Assembly: GCA_963693365.1 (NCBI GenBank)
Contig: CAVNZM010000029.1
Coordinates: 1 to 52,067 of the forward strand
DNA length: 52,067 bases
Reading direction: 5' to 3'
Source of the DNA: Amoebidium appalachense
Taxonomy: Eukaryota; Ichthyosporea
Part shown: positions 50,960 to 52,067 of the stretch, one piece after another
Numbering within the stretch: position 1 is the first letter of the stretch
Layout of the letters: each line of letters starts with the position of its first letter
Notes under the pieces: model-generated
Database searches by the model: none
Told to the model about the DNA's origin: nothing
What the model saw: only the letters and a program-made list of their open reading frames with translations
Made by a program: the position numbers and the translations under genes

Positions 50960-51220
50960 ATGGCCATTTGCTACACACGCAAGACGAAGAGCGCGTTCAA
51001 CCGACCCCTGAAGCTCAACCCGCCGCTTAAGGGGTTCATGCACAAGCCCACGGCCACGCGCGGGCAGGTGGTGAAGGCGGTCTGGGCGTACGCCAAGAAG
51101 AAGGGGCTGAACAACGGCCAGAAGATCAAAGTCGACGGTGGGCTGTCTCCGCTGTTCCCGAAGCAGAGTACGATCAAATTCGGCGATATTGCACGCATGA
51201 TCGGCAAGTTCAGCGGCTGA
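50960..51220 (+). CDS. SWIB/MDM2-domain protein
   Basis: This 86-residue protein is a nearly bare SWIB domain: PLKLNPPLKGFM, then TRGQVVKAVWAYAKKKGLNN, then IKVDGGLSPLFPKQSTIKFG. The W-x-Y-x-K-x3-L helix and the D-x2-L-x2-L-F turn are family hallmarks. The N-terminus has a few basic residues. SWIB domains act in chromatin remodelling in eukaryotes and are found alone in chlamydiae and several giant viruses. It may modulate transcription or chromatin. A TTTTTATTT stretch lies about 15 bp before the ATG. Confidence 0.9.
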   Translation: MAICYTRKTKSAFNRPLKLNPPLKGFMHKPTATRGQVVKAVWAYAKKKGLNNGQKIKVDGGLSPLFPKQSTIKFGDIARMIGKFSG

Positions 51221-51248
51221 CCGGCGAATATTTTCACGCCTACACAAA

Positions 51249-52067
51249 ATGGCTCGTGAGCGGTATGATACTGGCAGCGGGCAAGCTGGGGAGAAGATCG
51301 TCAATTTCGTCACAAAAACGAAAGGAACCCCCCCCGCAAAACGTCGGTGAGCAGGACATCAAGGCCGCAAAGCACCTACTGATCAACAACATCAGGCTAT
51401 ACCAGAAAGAATTCGGCGTCCCCGAAGACATCGCCAAGAAGGCGTCGGACATGGTGAAGTTCGGTCTCCACGGAATCCAGCGGGTGGTCGGGGGTTGCGA
51501 GGGGCGCCTGTTGCCGCTCGACGCAGCCGGGTTCATTTTCGCGTGCGTCTACCTGCTGGGCGTTAAAACTCAGGCGAGTGCAAAGGGCGGAACGGCCGCC
51601 CTTGAAAAGGGTGCGACCGACGTGAACACGTTCCTTGTGGCCGAGGACGTGTACAGTAGGGTCCGCATCGCCATGTACGGAAAACCCCCCGATGACTTTG
51701 GCGTCATCAAGGGCGGGTCGGGGTGCAGGGAGCCCTGGATCATCGACGACATCGAGGCATATGCGTGCAAATGGCGCCTGGACGCGGGCAAGGTCACGGA
51801 GATCCAGGACTACCTCATCAAGCTCAACACGACCAGGACAAAAGGCGCGGAGAACATTCAAAAGGACGACAAACACTTCCCTCTCCCGCCGTGGTTCGAC
51901 GTGGTTAAGACAAATGCCGATGCCGATTTGCTGACCTGGTATGAAGACAACGGTGTCATGTCATTGGCCATAACCGAATTCTCGGAGGATGTCTACCGCA
52001 GGGCTCGCTACCTCGTGTTCCAGAAGTGCGGGATTGAATCGAACACCGTGCTCGACATGGATGCACA
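51249..52067 (+). CDS. large hypothetical protein, partial at window end, frame broken
   Basis: The ATG at 51249 opens a frame that hits an eight-base C run (51328-51335). The next frame continues to the end of the window without a stop. Its start (MARERYDTGSGQAGEKIVNF) and the continuation (LINNIRLYQKEFGVPEDIAK) read as one protein. The repeated helix pattern with LDAAGFIFACVYLLGVK and, later, VYRRARYLVFQKCGIES recalls two cyclin-like folds, as in TFIIB-type factors, but no zinc ribbon or other confirming motif is seen. The 3' end lies outside the window. Confidence 0.6.

Noticed and set aside
1-52067. tRNA or rRNA genes
   Set aside because: I saw no cloverleaf-like sequence or rRNA segment on either strand.
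1-52067. Naming the virus or host
   Set aside because: The genes support Nucleocytoviricota, but no diagnostic core gene such as DNA polymerase or major capsid protein is in the window.

Overview
The window looks like part of a GC-rich nucleocytoplasmic large DNA virus (Nucleocytoviricota), or a recently endogenised copy of one. Evidence: genes are packed on both strands with few long gaps. Recognisable products include a poxvirus A22-type Holliday-junction resolvase, a poxvirus A16/G9/J5-like cysteine-rich membrane protein, an MSV199-domain protein, a Nudix hydrolase, a SWIB-domain protein, an SF3/DUF5906 helicase, a viral aquaporin, a B-lectin, a trypsin-like protease and fibre-like proteins. 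Most other genes have no family I can name. I cannot name the virus or its host.

Layout. 1-5000: small membrane and hypothetical genes, plus a membrane-anchored B-lectin. 5007-14607: one viral gene of unknown function is split by a complete 8.2-kb Ty3/gypsy chromodomain-type LTR retrotransposon (5906-14142, minus strand). Its two 610-bp LTRs look identical and a 5-bp target duplication (CTGAT) flanks it. 14633-17400: hypothetical genes, then a tandem array of 32-bp CCAAT-containing repeats. 18151-21013: a paralogue of the gene at 830, a Cys/His protein and DNA-associated-looking genes. 21220-24955: a less GC-rich cassette with a PD-(D/E)XK-like nuclease, an SF3/DUF5906 helicase and a five-finger C2H2 protein; related GC-rich repeats flank the helicase and zinc-finger part. 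25105-33230: hypotheticals, a retropepsin-like protein and large coiled-coil or structural candidates. 33231-42333: membrane, entry-like, aquaporin, protease, MSV199 and Nudix genes, with fragments of duplicated genes between them. 42378-49479: three paralogous fibre- or lectin-like proteins and a 13-residue-repeat fibre protein. 49495-52067: resolvase, membrane protein, SWIB and a partial gene.

Regulation. Many intergenic regions carry clusters of ATTGG on the sense strand (CCAAT boxes) followed by a TATA box, and many genes end near AATAAA. This resembles host RNA polymerase II promoters and polyadenylation signals. The retrotransposon LTR has the same CCAAT plus TATA layout.

Caution. At least six viral genes and the retrotransposon gag-pol frame are broken, mostly at runs of five to eight identical bases. 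Uncorrected homopolymer indels in the assembly are the simplest explanation; genuine decay is the alternative.
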